Part shown: positions 1 to 6,841 of the stretch, in pieces
Numbering within the stretch: the stretch's first letter is position 1
Layout: every line of letters starts with the position of its first letter
Assembly (NCBI GenBank): GCA_035644495.1
Contig: DASQOM010000127.1
Span: forward strand, 1-51,900
From: JACQFK01 sp035644495
Lineage (GTDB): Bacteria > Planctomycetota > MHYJ01 > JACPRB01
Length of the DNA: 51,900 bases
Direction of reading: 5' to 3'
Notes under the pieces: generated by a model
Told to the model about the DNA's origin: nothing
Seen by the model: the letters and a program-made list of their open reading frames with translations, nothing else
Database searches by the model: none
Program-made: the position numbers and the translations under genes

Positions 1-855
1 CCGGCGTCCCCCAAGCCCGCCCCCGATCCCAAGAGCGTCGCGGTCAAGCCCCAGGACCTGGCCGACATCGCTCCGGCGCCCGTGAAGCCCGTCGAGAAGC
101 CCAAGGAGGCTCCGAAGCCCGCGCCGGCTCCCGCCCCGGTGGTCGTGGAGAAGCCCAAGGAAGCGCCGAAGCCCGCGCCCGTGGCCCCGGCCCCTCCCCC
201 TCCTCCTGTGCCCGCCCCCGCTCCGGAGAAGAAGGTTCCGTTCCCACCGCCGGCTCCGGTCGCCCCCCCGGCGGCCAAGGTGCCGCCCGGGCCTCCGTCC
301 CGCGATCCGTCCCGCATGGACAACGACGGCTTCATCCGCTACTGGCTCCTCCTGGCGCCGCTGCCGTCGGAGAAGGAACGCTCGTCCGGCGCCGAAGTCG
401 CCGCGACCCGCCTGCCCGACGAGGCGACGATGAAGCCGAAGCCCGGCGAGAACGTCATGTACAAGGGCAAGCAGTACGCCTGGACGAAGTACAACATGCC
501 GGAGTACTTCATCGACTTCCGGAAGATCTTCGCGGCGGAGAAGACCGACGACGTCCTGGCCTACGCGGTCGCCTACGTCTCCTGCGAGGAGGAGATCCGC
601 GACGTCAAGGTGCTGGCCGGGACCAACGACGCGGGCCGCCTGTACATCAACGGGAAGATGATCTTCTCCCATGAGAAGCCGCGCTCGCTGGAGCCGGACG
701 CGACGATCGTCAACGGCATCACCCTGCAGAAGGGCCAGAACGTGATCATCCTCAAAGTCGCGAACGAGACCGGGAACTGGGGCGGCTGCCTGCGCTTCAT
801 GGACAAGAACGGCACGCCCATCCGCCACCTCCTGCTGTCGAGCATGCCCAAGTAG
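1..855 (+). CDS. Proline-rich protein with C-terminal beta-sandwich-like domain, 5' partial
   Basis: The reading frame is open to the left edge, so the true start lies upstream; 284 residues are visible. The first 100 or so are a Pro/Ala/Lys-rich linker containing two copies of an EKPKEAPKPAP unit. From about base 316 a globular domain begins with FIRYWLLLAPLP and continues through an NDAGRLYINGKMI stretch and LQKGQNVIILKVANETGNWG. This order (opening W-L-L-x-P, a D-G-like turn followed by L-Y-I-N-G-K, then K-G-x-N-x-I-x-L-K-V near a W-G) is typical of a beta-sandwich module common in secreted or periplasmic proteins of Planctomycetota and Acidobacteria. The linker suggests it spans an envelope layer or tethers the domain to an unseen N-terminal part. 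No catalytic residues are recognised and no specific function is proposed. Confidence 0.75.
   Translation, partial: PASPKPAPDPKSVAVKPQDLADIAPAPVKPVEKPKEAPKPAPAPAPVVVEKPKEAPKPAPVAPAPPPPPVPAPAPEKKVPFPPPAPVAPPAAKVPPGPPSRDPSRMDNDGFIRYWLLLAPLPSEKERSSGAEVAATRLPDEATMKPKPGENVMYKGKQYAWTKYNMPEYFIDFRKIFAAEKTDDVLAYAVAYVSCEEEIRDVKVLAGTNDAGRLYINGKMIFSHEKPRSLEPDATIVNGITLQKGQNVIILKVANETGNWGGCLRFMDKNGTPIRHLLLSSMPK
94..181 (+). repeat. Direct repeat coding for the EKPKEAPKPAP linker unit
   Basis: Two near-identical copies of about 34 bases start at 94 and 148 (54-base offset) and encode the same Lys/Pro/Ala unit. They probably arose by internal duplication of a low-complexity linker. Confidence 0.7.
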
Positions 856-906
856 TCCGGCGCAATTCCTTGCTGCCGGGGACCCCAGGACCCACAATAG
901 GGGGCC

Positions 907-2256
907 ATGCAACAGCTGCTCGACGACGTCGCCGCGACCGTCCGCCGGGTCTACCGCGAGACGGTCGATCCGCTCGCGGAGAAGTTCGCCTTCGAGCGGC
1001 GTCCCGATGAGGGCGAGATCGGCGGAGCGCCCACCGTCCTCTTCCTCGGCAACCATTCCTCCGGCAAGTCGACGTTCATCAACTACCTGCTCCGTGCGCC
1101 GGTGCAGAAGACGGGGCTCGCGCCGACCGACGACGGGTTCACGGTGATGTCGTTCGGGGGCGCCGAGGAGGAGCGCGACGGACAGGCGGTGGTGTCGACG
1201 CCGACCCTTCCGTACGGCGGCCTGAAAAGCTTCGGACCGCAGTTCCTGTCGCACTTCAAGGTCAAGACCCGTCCGATCCCGATCCTGCGGGACGTCACGC
1301 TGATCGACTCGCCGGGCATGATCGATTCGCCCGGGGAAGGCTCCGGGCGGGGCTTCGACTTCGCCGGCGCGGTCCGTTGGTTCGCGGAGCGGGCGGACGT
1401 GGTCCTGGTCTTCTTCGACCCTGAGAAGCCCGGCACGACCGGCGAGACCCTGCAGGTCTTCACGCAGTCGCTGCGGGGCATGGACCACAAGCTCCTGATC
1501 GTGCTCAACAAGATGGACCGCTTCGAGAGCCTGAGCGACTTCGCCCGGGCCTACGGGGCGCTGTGCTGGAACCTGGGCAAGGTCATTCCGCGCAAGGACC
1601 TGCCGTATGTCTTCACGACGTTCATCCCCGTCGACGGCGCCGTCCCCTCGAAGCTCCCGACGCAGGATTTCGTCACGGCGCGCGAGGACCTCGTGAAGGA
1701 GATCGAGCGGGCCCCCGCGCGGCGCGCCGACAACCTCGTCACGCAGCTGGAGGAGCACGGCCAGCGGCTCCTGGTTCACGCCCGGGTGATCGACGCGGCC
1801 GGCCGCTCGCTGCGGTCGTTCCGCCTCAAGCTCTGGGCGATGCTCGTGGTCGGCATCCTCTTCGCCGCGCTGGCGGGCGCGATCACGATCTGGGCCGGCG
1901 TGAAGTGGTGGATCAGCGCGACGATCTTCGGGTCGGCCGCGCTGCTCGCCTACGCGGGTTCGTTCATCATCAAAAGCCTCGTGAAGTCCGAAGGCGAGCA
2001 GATCGTCTCGGGCCTCACCGGCGTCTTCGAACGCCTCTATGCGCGTGAACTGCTGGTGCGGGATCGCGTCGACGACCTGCGCGCGCTCTGGGACAAGGTC
2101 CATCCGCGCGTGAAGCAGACGCTGGAAAAGGTCGGGATCCTGTCCTTCCCGAAGCTCACGGCGGCGGAACGCGACGCGATGGCGGCGGTGATCGAGAAGG
2201 AAGTCCCCGAGCTGCGCCGCAAGCTGCAGCGCGAGCTGGTGACCGCTAAGGGCTGA
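907..2256 (+). CDS. Dynamin-family GTPase with membrane hairpin
   Basis: A 449-residue protein with an N-terminal dynamin-type G domain. The P-loop GNHSSGKS is at residues 48-55, a switch I threonine is near 74, G3 DSPG at 134-137 and G4 NKMD at 201-204. The P-loop form with HSSGKS resembles EHD and bacterial dynamin-like proteins rather than small Ras-like GTPases. A helical region follows, then two hydrophobic segments at about 308-329 and 335-355, and a charged helical C-terminus. The likely role is GTP-driven membrane binding or remodelling at the inner membrane. It is a single gene rather than the tandem pair seen with some bacterial dynamins. A poor -10-like hexamer (CACAAT, 893-898) lies 8 bases before ATG. 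Its last 11 bases overlap the convergent gene 2246-2578. The G-domain call is firm; the cellular role is inference. Confidence 0.88.
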   Translation: MQQLLDDVAATVRRVYRETVDPLAEKFAFERRPDEGEIGGAPTVLFLGNHSSGKSTFINYLLRAPVQKTGLAPTDDGFTVMSFGGAEEERDGQAVVSTPTLPYGGLKSFGPQFLSHFKVKTRPIPILRDVTLIDSPGMIDSPGEGSGRGFDFAGAVRWFAERADVVLVFFDPEKPGTTGETLQVFTQSLRGMDHKLLIVLNKMDRFESLSDFARAYGALCWNLGKVIPRKDLPYVFTTFIPVDGAVPSKLPTQDFVTAREDLVKEIERAPARRADNLVTQLEEHGQRLLVHARVIDAAGRSLRSFRLKLWAMLVVGILFAALAGAITIWAGVKWWISATIFGSAALLAYAGSFIIKSLVKSEGEQIVSGLTGVFERLYARELLVRDRVDDLRALWDKVHPRVKQTLEKVGILSFPKLTAAERDAMAAVIEKEVPELRRKLQRELVTAKG

Positions 2257-2578
2257 CGTCGAGCGGACCCGAGCGCAGGTGCACCCGGCCCTCGAAGCGG
2301 CTCCCGCCCGCCCAATACTCCGGCAGCTGCCCGAACACCGACGCCGCGTTCCGGTGCGAGAACGCGATCTCGGGCCCGATCAGGCCCCGATACCAGCGGC
2401 CCGAGCCCGTATGGAACTCGAACTCCAGCAGGTAATGGAGCCAGTCGCGGCCGCAGGTCGTGCAGTGGTCGACGGAGACCTCGGCGTAGAGGTCGTCGGT
2501 CCCCAGGAACGTGCGCTCGAATTGCGTGCAGGGCGGATCCCCCTCGAGGCAGCGGCAAGAAAGAAGAGGCCGATCCAC
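2246..2578 (-). CDS. Small Cys-rich hypothetical protein
   Basis: A 110-residue protein from a GTG start, not recognised. It has Cys at 8, 10 and 17 and a CTTC pair at 39-42 followed by GRDWLHYLLEFEFHTGSGRW, so a small zinc-binding beta fold is plausible. The start lies only 23 bases from the divergent SDR gene, and on this strand a TATAAA hexamer (2587-2592) ends 8 bases before GTG, which supports this start without a ribosome binding site. The gene converges on the dynamin-like GTPase with an 11-base overlap. The coherent composition, the promoter fit and the absence of a better frame suggest it is real. Confidence 0.6.
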   Translation of the reverse strand: MDRPLLSCRCLEGDPPCTQFERTFLGTDDLYAEVSVDHCTTCGRDWLHYLLEFEFHTGSGRWYRGLIGPEIAFSHRNAASVFGQLPEYWAGGSRFEGRVHLRSGPLDVSP

Positions 2579-2586
2579 GCGGTCAT

Positions 2587-2594
2587 TTTATACT
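2587..2594. promoter_or_regulatory. Overlapping divergent -10 elements
   Basis: The eight bases TTTATACT hold TATACT on the plus strand (2589-2594, 7 bases before ATG 2602) and TATAAA on the minus strand (2587-2592, 8 bases before GTG 2578). Both start codons would sit at or next to the predicted +1. No clear -35 is visible in either direction. Confidence 0.5.
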
Positions 2595-2601
2595 GTCCCG
2601 T

Positions 2602-3384
2602 ATGGCCTACGCCGATAAAGTCGTCCTTGTCACCGGGGGAAGCCGCGGCATCGGAGAAGGCTGCGTCCGCGTCTTCGCCGACGCCGGCGCGAAAGTCGCC
2701 TTCTGCTCCCGCGCCGAGAAGCCGGGCCGTTCCCTCGAGGCGAAGATCAATCTCCGCCATCCCGGGGCCGCGTTCTATCAGACCTGCGATATGTCGCGGG
2801 TGGAGCAGGTCGAGCGCCTGGTCGACGAGACGGTGAAGCGCTTCGGCCGCCTCGACTGCCTGATCAACAATGCGGGGACGCATCCCGGCCACCGGCCGAT
2901 CGACGACTTCTCCGTCCAGGAGCTCCGCGACTTGATCGAACTGAACCTGGTCGGCGTCTTCGCCGCCTGCAAGCGGGCGCTGCCGCACCTGCGGAAGACG
3001 AAGGGGAGCATCATCAACATCTCGAGCCTGGTGGGGCAGATGGGCCAGATCCACGCGACCCCTTATGTCGCCACGAAGGGCGCCGTCACCGCCCTCACGA
3101 AGGCGCTGGCCATCGACGAGGCCGCGAACGACGTCCGCGTCAACTCGGTGTCGCCGGGCAACATCTGGACGCCGCTATGGCAGTCGGCGGTGGACCAGGC
3201 GCCGGACCCCGTGAAGTGCAAGGCCGACGGCGACGCGGCGCAGCTGATGGGTCGCATGGGCACGATCGAGGAAGCGGGGAAGCTCTGCCTCTTCCTCGCC
3301 GCCGAGGCGACGTTCACCACGGGCGTCGATCACATTCTCAGCGGCGGCGCCGAGCTGGCTTACGGGCGGAAGACGCGGAAGTAG
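2602..3384 (+). CDS. HSD17B14-like short-chain dehydrogenase/reductase
   Basis: A 260-residue classical SDR, cytosolic and NAD(P)-dependent. The cofactor motif TGGSRGIG is at residues 11-18, NNAG at 89-92, the catalytic Ser at 141-142 and Y155xxxK159 in PYVATKGAV. The segments FGRLDC, NISSLVG, SPGNIWTPLW and a C-terminal GGAELAYG match, from memory, the human HSD17B14 (DHRS10) subgroup closely and better than FabG-type reductases. HSD17B14 has been reported to oxidise L-fucose, so a sugar dehydrogenase role is possible, but the substrate cannot be read from sequence. The start codon follows a TATACT hexamer by 7 bases. The last 47 bases overlap the end of the convergent gene 3338-4267. Confidence 0.85.
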   Translation: MAYADKVVLVTGGSRGIGEGCVRVFADAGAKVAFCSRAEKPGRSLEAKINLRHPGAAFYQTCDMSRVEQVERLVDETVKRFGRLDCLINNAGTHPGHRPIDDFSVQELRDLIELNLVGVFAACKRALPHLRKTKGSIINISSLVGQMGQIHATPYVATKGAVTALTKALAIDEAANDVRVNSVSPGNIWTPLWQSAVDQAPDPVKCKADGDAAQLMGRMGTIEEAGKLCLFLAAEATFTTGVDHILSGGAELAYGRKTRK

Positions 3385-4267
3385 TCTTCTTCGTTTTCAC
3401 CTTCCGCTCGAGGGCCTTGTACATCGCCTGCGTCCCCAGCCTGCCTTCGGCGTGCTCTTGATTGTCCGCGAACAGCTTCTGTGCCAGCGCGGTCCCCTCG
3501 AGCGGCAGACCGAGGGGCCTGGCCGTATCCTGGACGATCCGCAGGTCTTTCTGGATCAGGTCGACGTAGAAGCCGGGGTTGAAGTCGCCCTTTGCGATGC
3601 GCGAGCCGAGTTTCTCCAGGGCCCAGGAGCCCCCGGCCCCGGCGCCCAGGGCCTCGACGACGAGGGCCGGGTCGAGGCCGCTCAGCCGCGCGAGGTGCAG
3701 GGCCTCGACGATGCCCGTCATGTTCATCGCGCAGAGGATCTGGTTGCAGGCCTTCGCGGTCTGACCCGCACCGATGGGGCCGAAGTGCGTGATCCGTTTG
3801 CCCAGGACGTTGAAGACTTCGCGCGCCCGTTCCAGATCCGCCGCCGCGCCGCCGACGAGGATCGACAGCGTGCCTTCGCGCGCGCCGACGTCGCCGCCGG
3901 TGACCGGAGCGTCGAGGAAGGCGACGCCTTTTCCCTCGAGGGCTTTCCCGGCCTTGCGCGCGGTCTCGGGGGCGATCGTGGTCATGTCGATGAAGAGCGC
4001 GTTCTTCTCCGCCGCATGCACCGCGCCGTTCCTGCCGAGCAGCACCTCCTCGACGTCGGGCGAATCGGTGACGATCGAGATGACGATCTCGTTGCCTAGG
4101 GCGGCATCGCGCGGCGTGGCGGCCTGCTTCGCCCCGAGGGCGAGGAGCGGGGCGGCCTTGGCGGGAGTGCGGTTATAGACGGTGACCGTGTGGCCGGCCT
4201 CGACGAGGCGCTTGGCCATCGAGAGCCCCATGATGCCGAGACCGATGAAGCCGACGCTGCGGGCCAT
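3338..4267 (-). CDS. NAD-dependent beta-hydroxyacid dehydrogenase (GarR/MmsB family)
   Basis: A 309-residue member of the 3-hydroxyisobutyrate/tartronate-semialdehyde reductase family. It shows the N-terminal Rossmann motif GLGIMG (9-14), the substrate-binding DAPVTGG (119-125) and GAGQTAKACN with the catalytic Lys at 172. The family interconverts small 3-hydroxyacids and their semialdehydes; the exact substrate is unknown. The final 20 or so residues form a Lys/Arg/Ser-rich tail beyond the usual family end, encoded antisense to the 3' end of the SDR gene. It lies one base behind the permease stop (TGA T ATG), so the permease and this gene are almost certainly one transcript and may handle the same hydroxyacid. 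Confidence 0.87.
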   Translation of the reverse strand: MARSVGFIGLGIMGLSMAKRLVEAGHTVTVYNRTPAKAAPLLALGAKQAATPRDAALGNEIVISIVTDSPDVEEVLLGRNGAVHAAEKNALFIDMTTIAPETARKAGKALEGKGVAFLDAPVTGGDVGAREGTLSILVGGAAADLERAREVFNVLGKRITHFGPIGAGQTAKACNQILCAMNMTGIVEALHLARLSGLDPALVVEALGAGAGGSWALEKLGSRIAKGDFNPGFYVDLIQKDLRIVQDTARPLGLPLEGTALAQKLFADNQEHAEGRLGTQAMYKALERKVKTKKTTSASSARKPARRRR

Positions 4268-4268
4268 A

Positions 4269-5960
4269 TCATCCTCCTCCGAAGAGCTTCACGCCATGGG
4301 GAACCAGGGTCGGGACCAGATAGGCATAGACGAGCACGATGACGCCGACGATGGCCGTCATCGCGATCGAATGCCAGAGCACCTTCAGGAGGATTGCGCC
4401 TTCCTGGCCGTTGAGGTTCGCGGCGGTGGCGGCGACGACGATCGACTGCGCGTCGACCATCTTGCCCATGACGCCGCCGGCGGAGTTCGCCGAGCACATC
4501 AGCACGGGATCGATCTTGAGCTGCTCCGACGTGATGCGCTGCAGGCTGCCGAAGAGCGCGTTCGAGGCGGTATCACTGCCCGTCAACGCGACGCCCAGCC
4601 AGCCGAGGAAGGTTCCGAAGAACGGGTATAGGGCGCCGGTTCGCGTGAAGGCGAGGCCGAGGATGGCGTCGGTCCCGCTGTAGCGCGTGATATAGGCCAG
4701 CCCGAGCATCGGGACGATCGCCAGCAACGGCATCAGCATGCGGCGGCAGGTCGAGAGGAAGCTGCGCCCGAAGTCGCGCGGCGAATGTCCGAGGAACAGC
4801 GCCGTCACGACGCAGGCGAAGAGGACGCCGGTGCCGGTCGCCGAGAACCACTTCAGCTCGTAGACGGCGGACTCGGCCTTCGGCTCCGGCTCCACCGGCG
4901 GGACCCGGACGACCTGCTTGTCGAGCCCGGCGATGGGGATCTTGATGTTCGCCCACGGCTGCTTGTCGATCGCGATGCTCTCCCGGGTGCGCATCACGCC
5001 CCAGCCGACGACGAAGACGAACAGGATGATGAAGGGGAGCCACGCCTTGAAGACCTCCCCCGGAGCGTGGGAGACGCTCTCGGCCGCCTCCTTTTCCTCC
5101 GGATACCGCCACGGAATCGCCGGCTTCCAGAACTTGAGGAAGACGGCGGTTCCGATCAGCGAGACGGCGCCCGCGATGATGTCGACCAGGCCGACGTCGA
5201 TCCAGTTGGACCAGACGAACTGGGTGATCGCGAACGAGAGGCCGCTGACGAGGATCGCCGGGAGCACCTGGAACGTCTCCTTCCACGGCACCATGGCACG
5301 GACGAGCCACAAGGGCACGAGGACGGACATGAACGGCAGGATGCGCCCGTTCATCGCGCTCAGGTCGTTGAGCCGCAGGCCGCTCACCTGGGCGAGCACG
5401 CGGATAGGCGTGCCGATCGAGCCCCAGGCGACGGGCGCGGTATTGGCGATGAGGCAGAGGACGGCGGCGGGGAAGGGACGGAAGCCGAGGCCGACGAGCA
5501 GGGCGGCGGAGATCGCGACGGGGGTGCCGAAGCCGGCGGCGCCTTCCATGATGGCGCCGAACGAGAACGCGATCATCAGCGCCTGGAGGCGGCGGTCGGC
5601 GGTCAGCCGCGCGATCGACGCCTTCATGATCTCGAACTTGCCGGTGTCGACGGCGATCTGGTAAAGGAACATCGCCGAGAACACGATCCAGCCGATCGGC
5701 AGGAGCCCGTTCGCCGCGCCGAGCAGGAAGGACAGGATCGCCATCCCCCAGGGCATGCCGACGAAGAGGGTCGCGACCAGGATGGCGCTGACGGCGCCGA
5801 TGGCCGCCGCGCGCGGGGCCGACTGTTTGAGCGCCGTGAGGGCCAGCAGCAGGGCGACGACCGGGAGTCCCGCGACGAGCGCCGAGGCCAGCCAGTGCCA
5901 GCCGTGGGGTTCGTACACCTGGCGCCATGCATCGGCGGAGGCGAGGAGGGGCGTCAGCAT
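4269..5960 (-). CDS. L-lactate/glycolate permease family transporter (LctP)
   Basis: A 563-residue polytopic inner-membrane protein with at least a dozen hydrophobic segments. Features include FGAIMEGAAGFGTPVAIS, GWLGVALTGSDTASNALFG and an SANSAGGVMGKMVDAQS loop near the C-terminus, all characteristic of the lactate permease family (LldP/GlcA). The family imports lactate or glycolate with protons. I chose the ATG at 5960 over an in-frame ATG at 5996 because it begins the conserved hydrophobic N-terminus and follows AAGGGGG and a TATAAG hexamer. A polar insert of about 90 residues between late membrane helices fits the family. It is coupled to the downstream beta-hydroxyacid dehydrogenase. Confidence 0.9.
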   Translation of the reverse strand: MLTPLLASADAWRQVYEPHGWHWLASALVAGLPVVALLLALTALKQSAPRAAAIGAVSAILVATLFVGMPWGMAILSFLLGAANGLLPIGWIVFSAMFLYQIAVDTGKFEIMKASIARLTADRRLQALMIAFSFGAIMEGAAGFGTPVAISAALLVGLGFRPFPAAVLCLIANTAPVAWGSIGTPIRVLAQVSGLRLNDLSAMNGRILPFMSVLVPLWLVRAMVPWKETFQVLPAILVSGLSFAITQFVWSNWIDVGLVDIIAGAVSLIGTAVFLKFWKPAIPWRYPEEKEAAESVSHAPGEVFKAWLPFIILFVFVVGWGVMRTRESIAIDKQPWANIKIPIAGLDKQVVRVPPVEPEPKAESAVYELKWFSATGTGVLFACVVTALFLGHSPRDFGRSFLSTCRRMLMPLLAIVPMLGLAYITRYSGTDAILGLAFTRTGALYPFFGTFLGWLGVALTGSDTASNALFGSLQRITSEQLKIDPVLMCSANSAGGVMGKMVDAQSIVVAATAANLNGQEGAILLKVLWHSIAMTAIVGVIVLVYAYLVPTLVPHGVKLFGGG

Positions 5961-5970
5961 GAGAGGCCCC

Positions 5971-5976
5971 CTTATA
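5971..5976 (-). promoter_or_regulatory. -10-like element for the permease operon
   Basis: TATAAG on the minus strand ends 10 bases before ATG 5960, which would leave a leader of only a few bases. The overlapping AAGGGGG could instead serve as a Shine-Dalgarno sequence if transcription starts further upstream. Confidence 0.35.
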
Positions 5977-5978
5977 CC

Positions 5979-6013
5979 GCATTCGGCAGCCGGCATTAAG
6001 CATTTAGCACTAG
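5979..6013 (+). repeat. Five heptamers of GCA-N4
   Basis: GCA recurs exactly every 7 bases at 5979, 5986, 5993, 6000 and 6007, with variable tetramers TTCG, GCCG, TTAA, TTTA and CTAG. It fills the space between the permease and the Cys-rich gene at 6023. A related array in the opposite orientation lies at 6813-6840. Confidence 0.5.
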
Positions 6014-6016
6014 AAT
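6011..6016 (+). promoter_or_regulatory. -10-like element for gene 6023-6760
   Basis: TAGAAT ends 6 bases before ATG 6023. No Shine-Dalgarno sequence is present, consistent with a leaderless start. Confidence 0.4.
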
Positions 6017-6022
6017 GGGCGC

Positions 6023-6760
6023 ATGTGCGCGCTCCGCTTTCAGGGGCAGAAGTGCCGGCTCTGCGACCAGGGGCTCGACCGGACCAAGCCCGAGTTCGCC
6101 ACGTCCGGCGTCTTCCTCCCGAAGGAGGATCCGCTCTGGCAGTACTGCGACGCGATCCTCCACTTCGACTGCTACGCGCCCTGGAAGGACCGGCCCCGCT
6201 TCGCGCGCGCCTACTTTCAGATGTGGGTCGAAGCGGAGACGACCAGCGGCTACTGGGGCAAGGCCTACCTGGACGAGGCGCACCTCGTCACCGTCAACAA
6301 GCATCCGCCGGAGGAGTCCGTCCGCGTGGTGCTGGCCCGATGGGGCATCGTCTACTCCGTGAAGCTGGCGGACTGGGAGCGCTGGTGCCGGGAGGACGCC
6401 GCCTGGGTGAAGGACGCGCACCCGTGGGTGCAGAACGACCTCAAATTCTTCCTTCCGATCTGCCAGGAGCGGATGCCGACCGTCCCGCGGCTGCTGGGCC
6501 AGGTCGACTGGGCCCTGAAGGAACGGCGCATCGCCGAGCTGAAGCAGCGCGAGGAAGCCGCGAAAGCCTTCAAGCAGCAGCAGGTGGACGACTACAACGA
6601 GCGCGCCGAAAAGCTGGTGGGGAAGGTGACCGGGGAAGGCATCGTGTGCCCGAAATGCTCCCGTTCGGGGAAGGACTTCCGGGTCATGAGGGGCGCGAAA
6701 ACCTACCTGATCTGCGTCGGCTGCGGCGGCTCCGTCTGGCCCGACGACCTGGGCATCTGA
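6023..6760 (+). CDS. Hypothetical protein with two zinc-ribbon-like ends
   Basis: A 245-residue soluble protein, not recognised. The N-terminus has CRLC at 11-14 with further candidate ligands C42, H47 and C50, resembling a treble-clef or HNH-type zinc site without a visible nuclease motif. The middle is Trp-rich and ends in a charged, probably coiled helix (about 165-200). The C-terminus has CPKC at 209-212 and CVGC at 231-234, a standard zinc ribbon. The two metal sites suggest nucleic-acid or protein binding, but nothing more specific can be said. It is flanked on both sides by inverted arrays of short heptamers and followed by a GC-rich hairpin at 6783-6798. Confidence 0.7.
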   Translation: MCALRFQGQKCRLCDQGLDRTKPEFATSGVFLPKEDPLWQYCDAILHFDCYAPWKDRPRFARAYFQMWVEAETTSGYWGKAYLDEAHLVTVNKHPPEESVRVVLARWGIVYSVKLADWERWCREDAAWVKDAHPWVQNDLKFFLPICQERMPTVPRLLGQVDWALKERRIAELKQREEAAKAFKQQQVDDYNERAEKLVGKVTGEGIVCPKCSRSGKDFRVMRGAKTYLICVGCGGSVWPDDLGI

Positions 6761-6782
6761 CTCTCTCTCTCCCTGGTTTCTT

Positions 6783-6807
6783 CCGGGCGGTCGCCCGGCT
6801 TGCTCTT
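6783..6807 (+). terminator. Possible terminator after 6023-6760
   Basis: A perfect 6-bp stem CCGGGC/GCCCGG (6783-6788 and 6793-6798) with a GGTC loop is followed by the T-rich CTTGCTCTTT. The T-tract is interrupted, so termination may be weak. Confidence 0.4.
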
Positions 6808-6812
6808 TCGGA

Positions 6813-6840
6813 TGCCTTATGCCTGATGCTTGATGCCTTC
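6813..6840 (+). repeat. Four heptamers of TGC-N4
   Basis: TGC recurs every 7 bases at 6813, 6820, 6827 and 6834 (TGCCTTA, TGCCTGA, TGCTTGA, TGCCTTC). This is the reverse-complement form of the GCA-N4 array at 5979-6013, on the other side of the same gene. Confidence 0.5.
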
Positions 6841-6841
6841 C

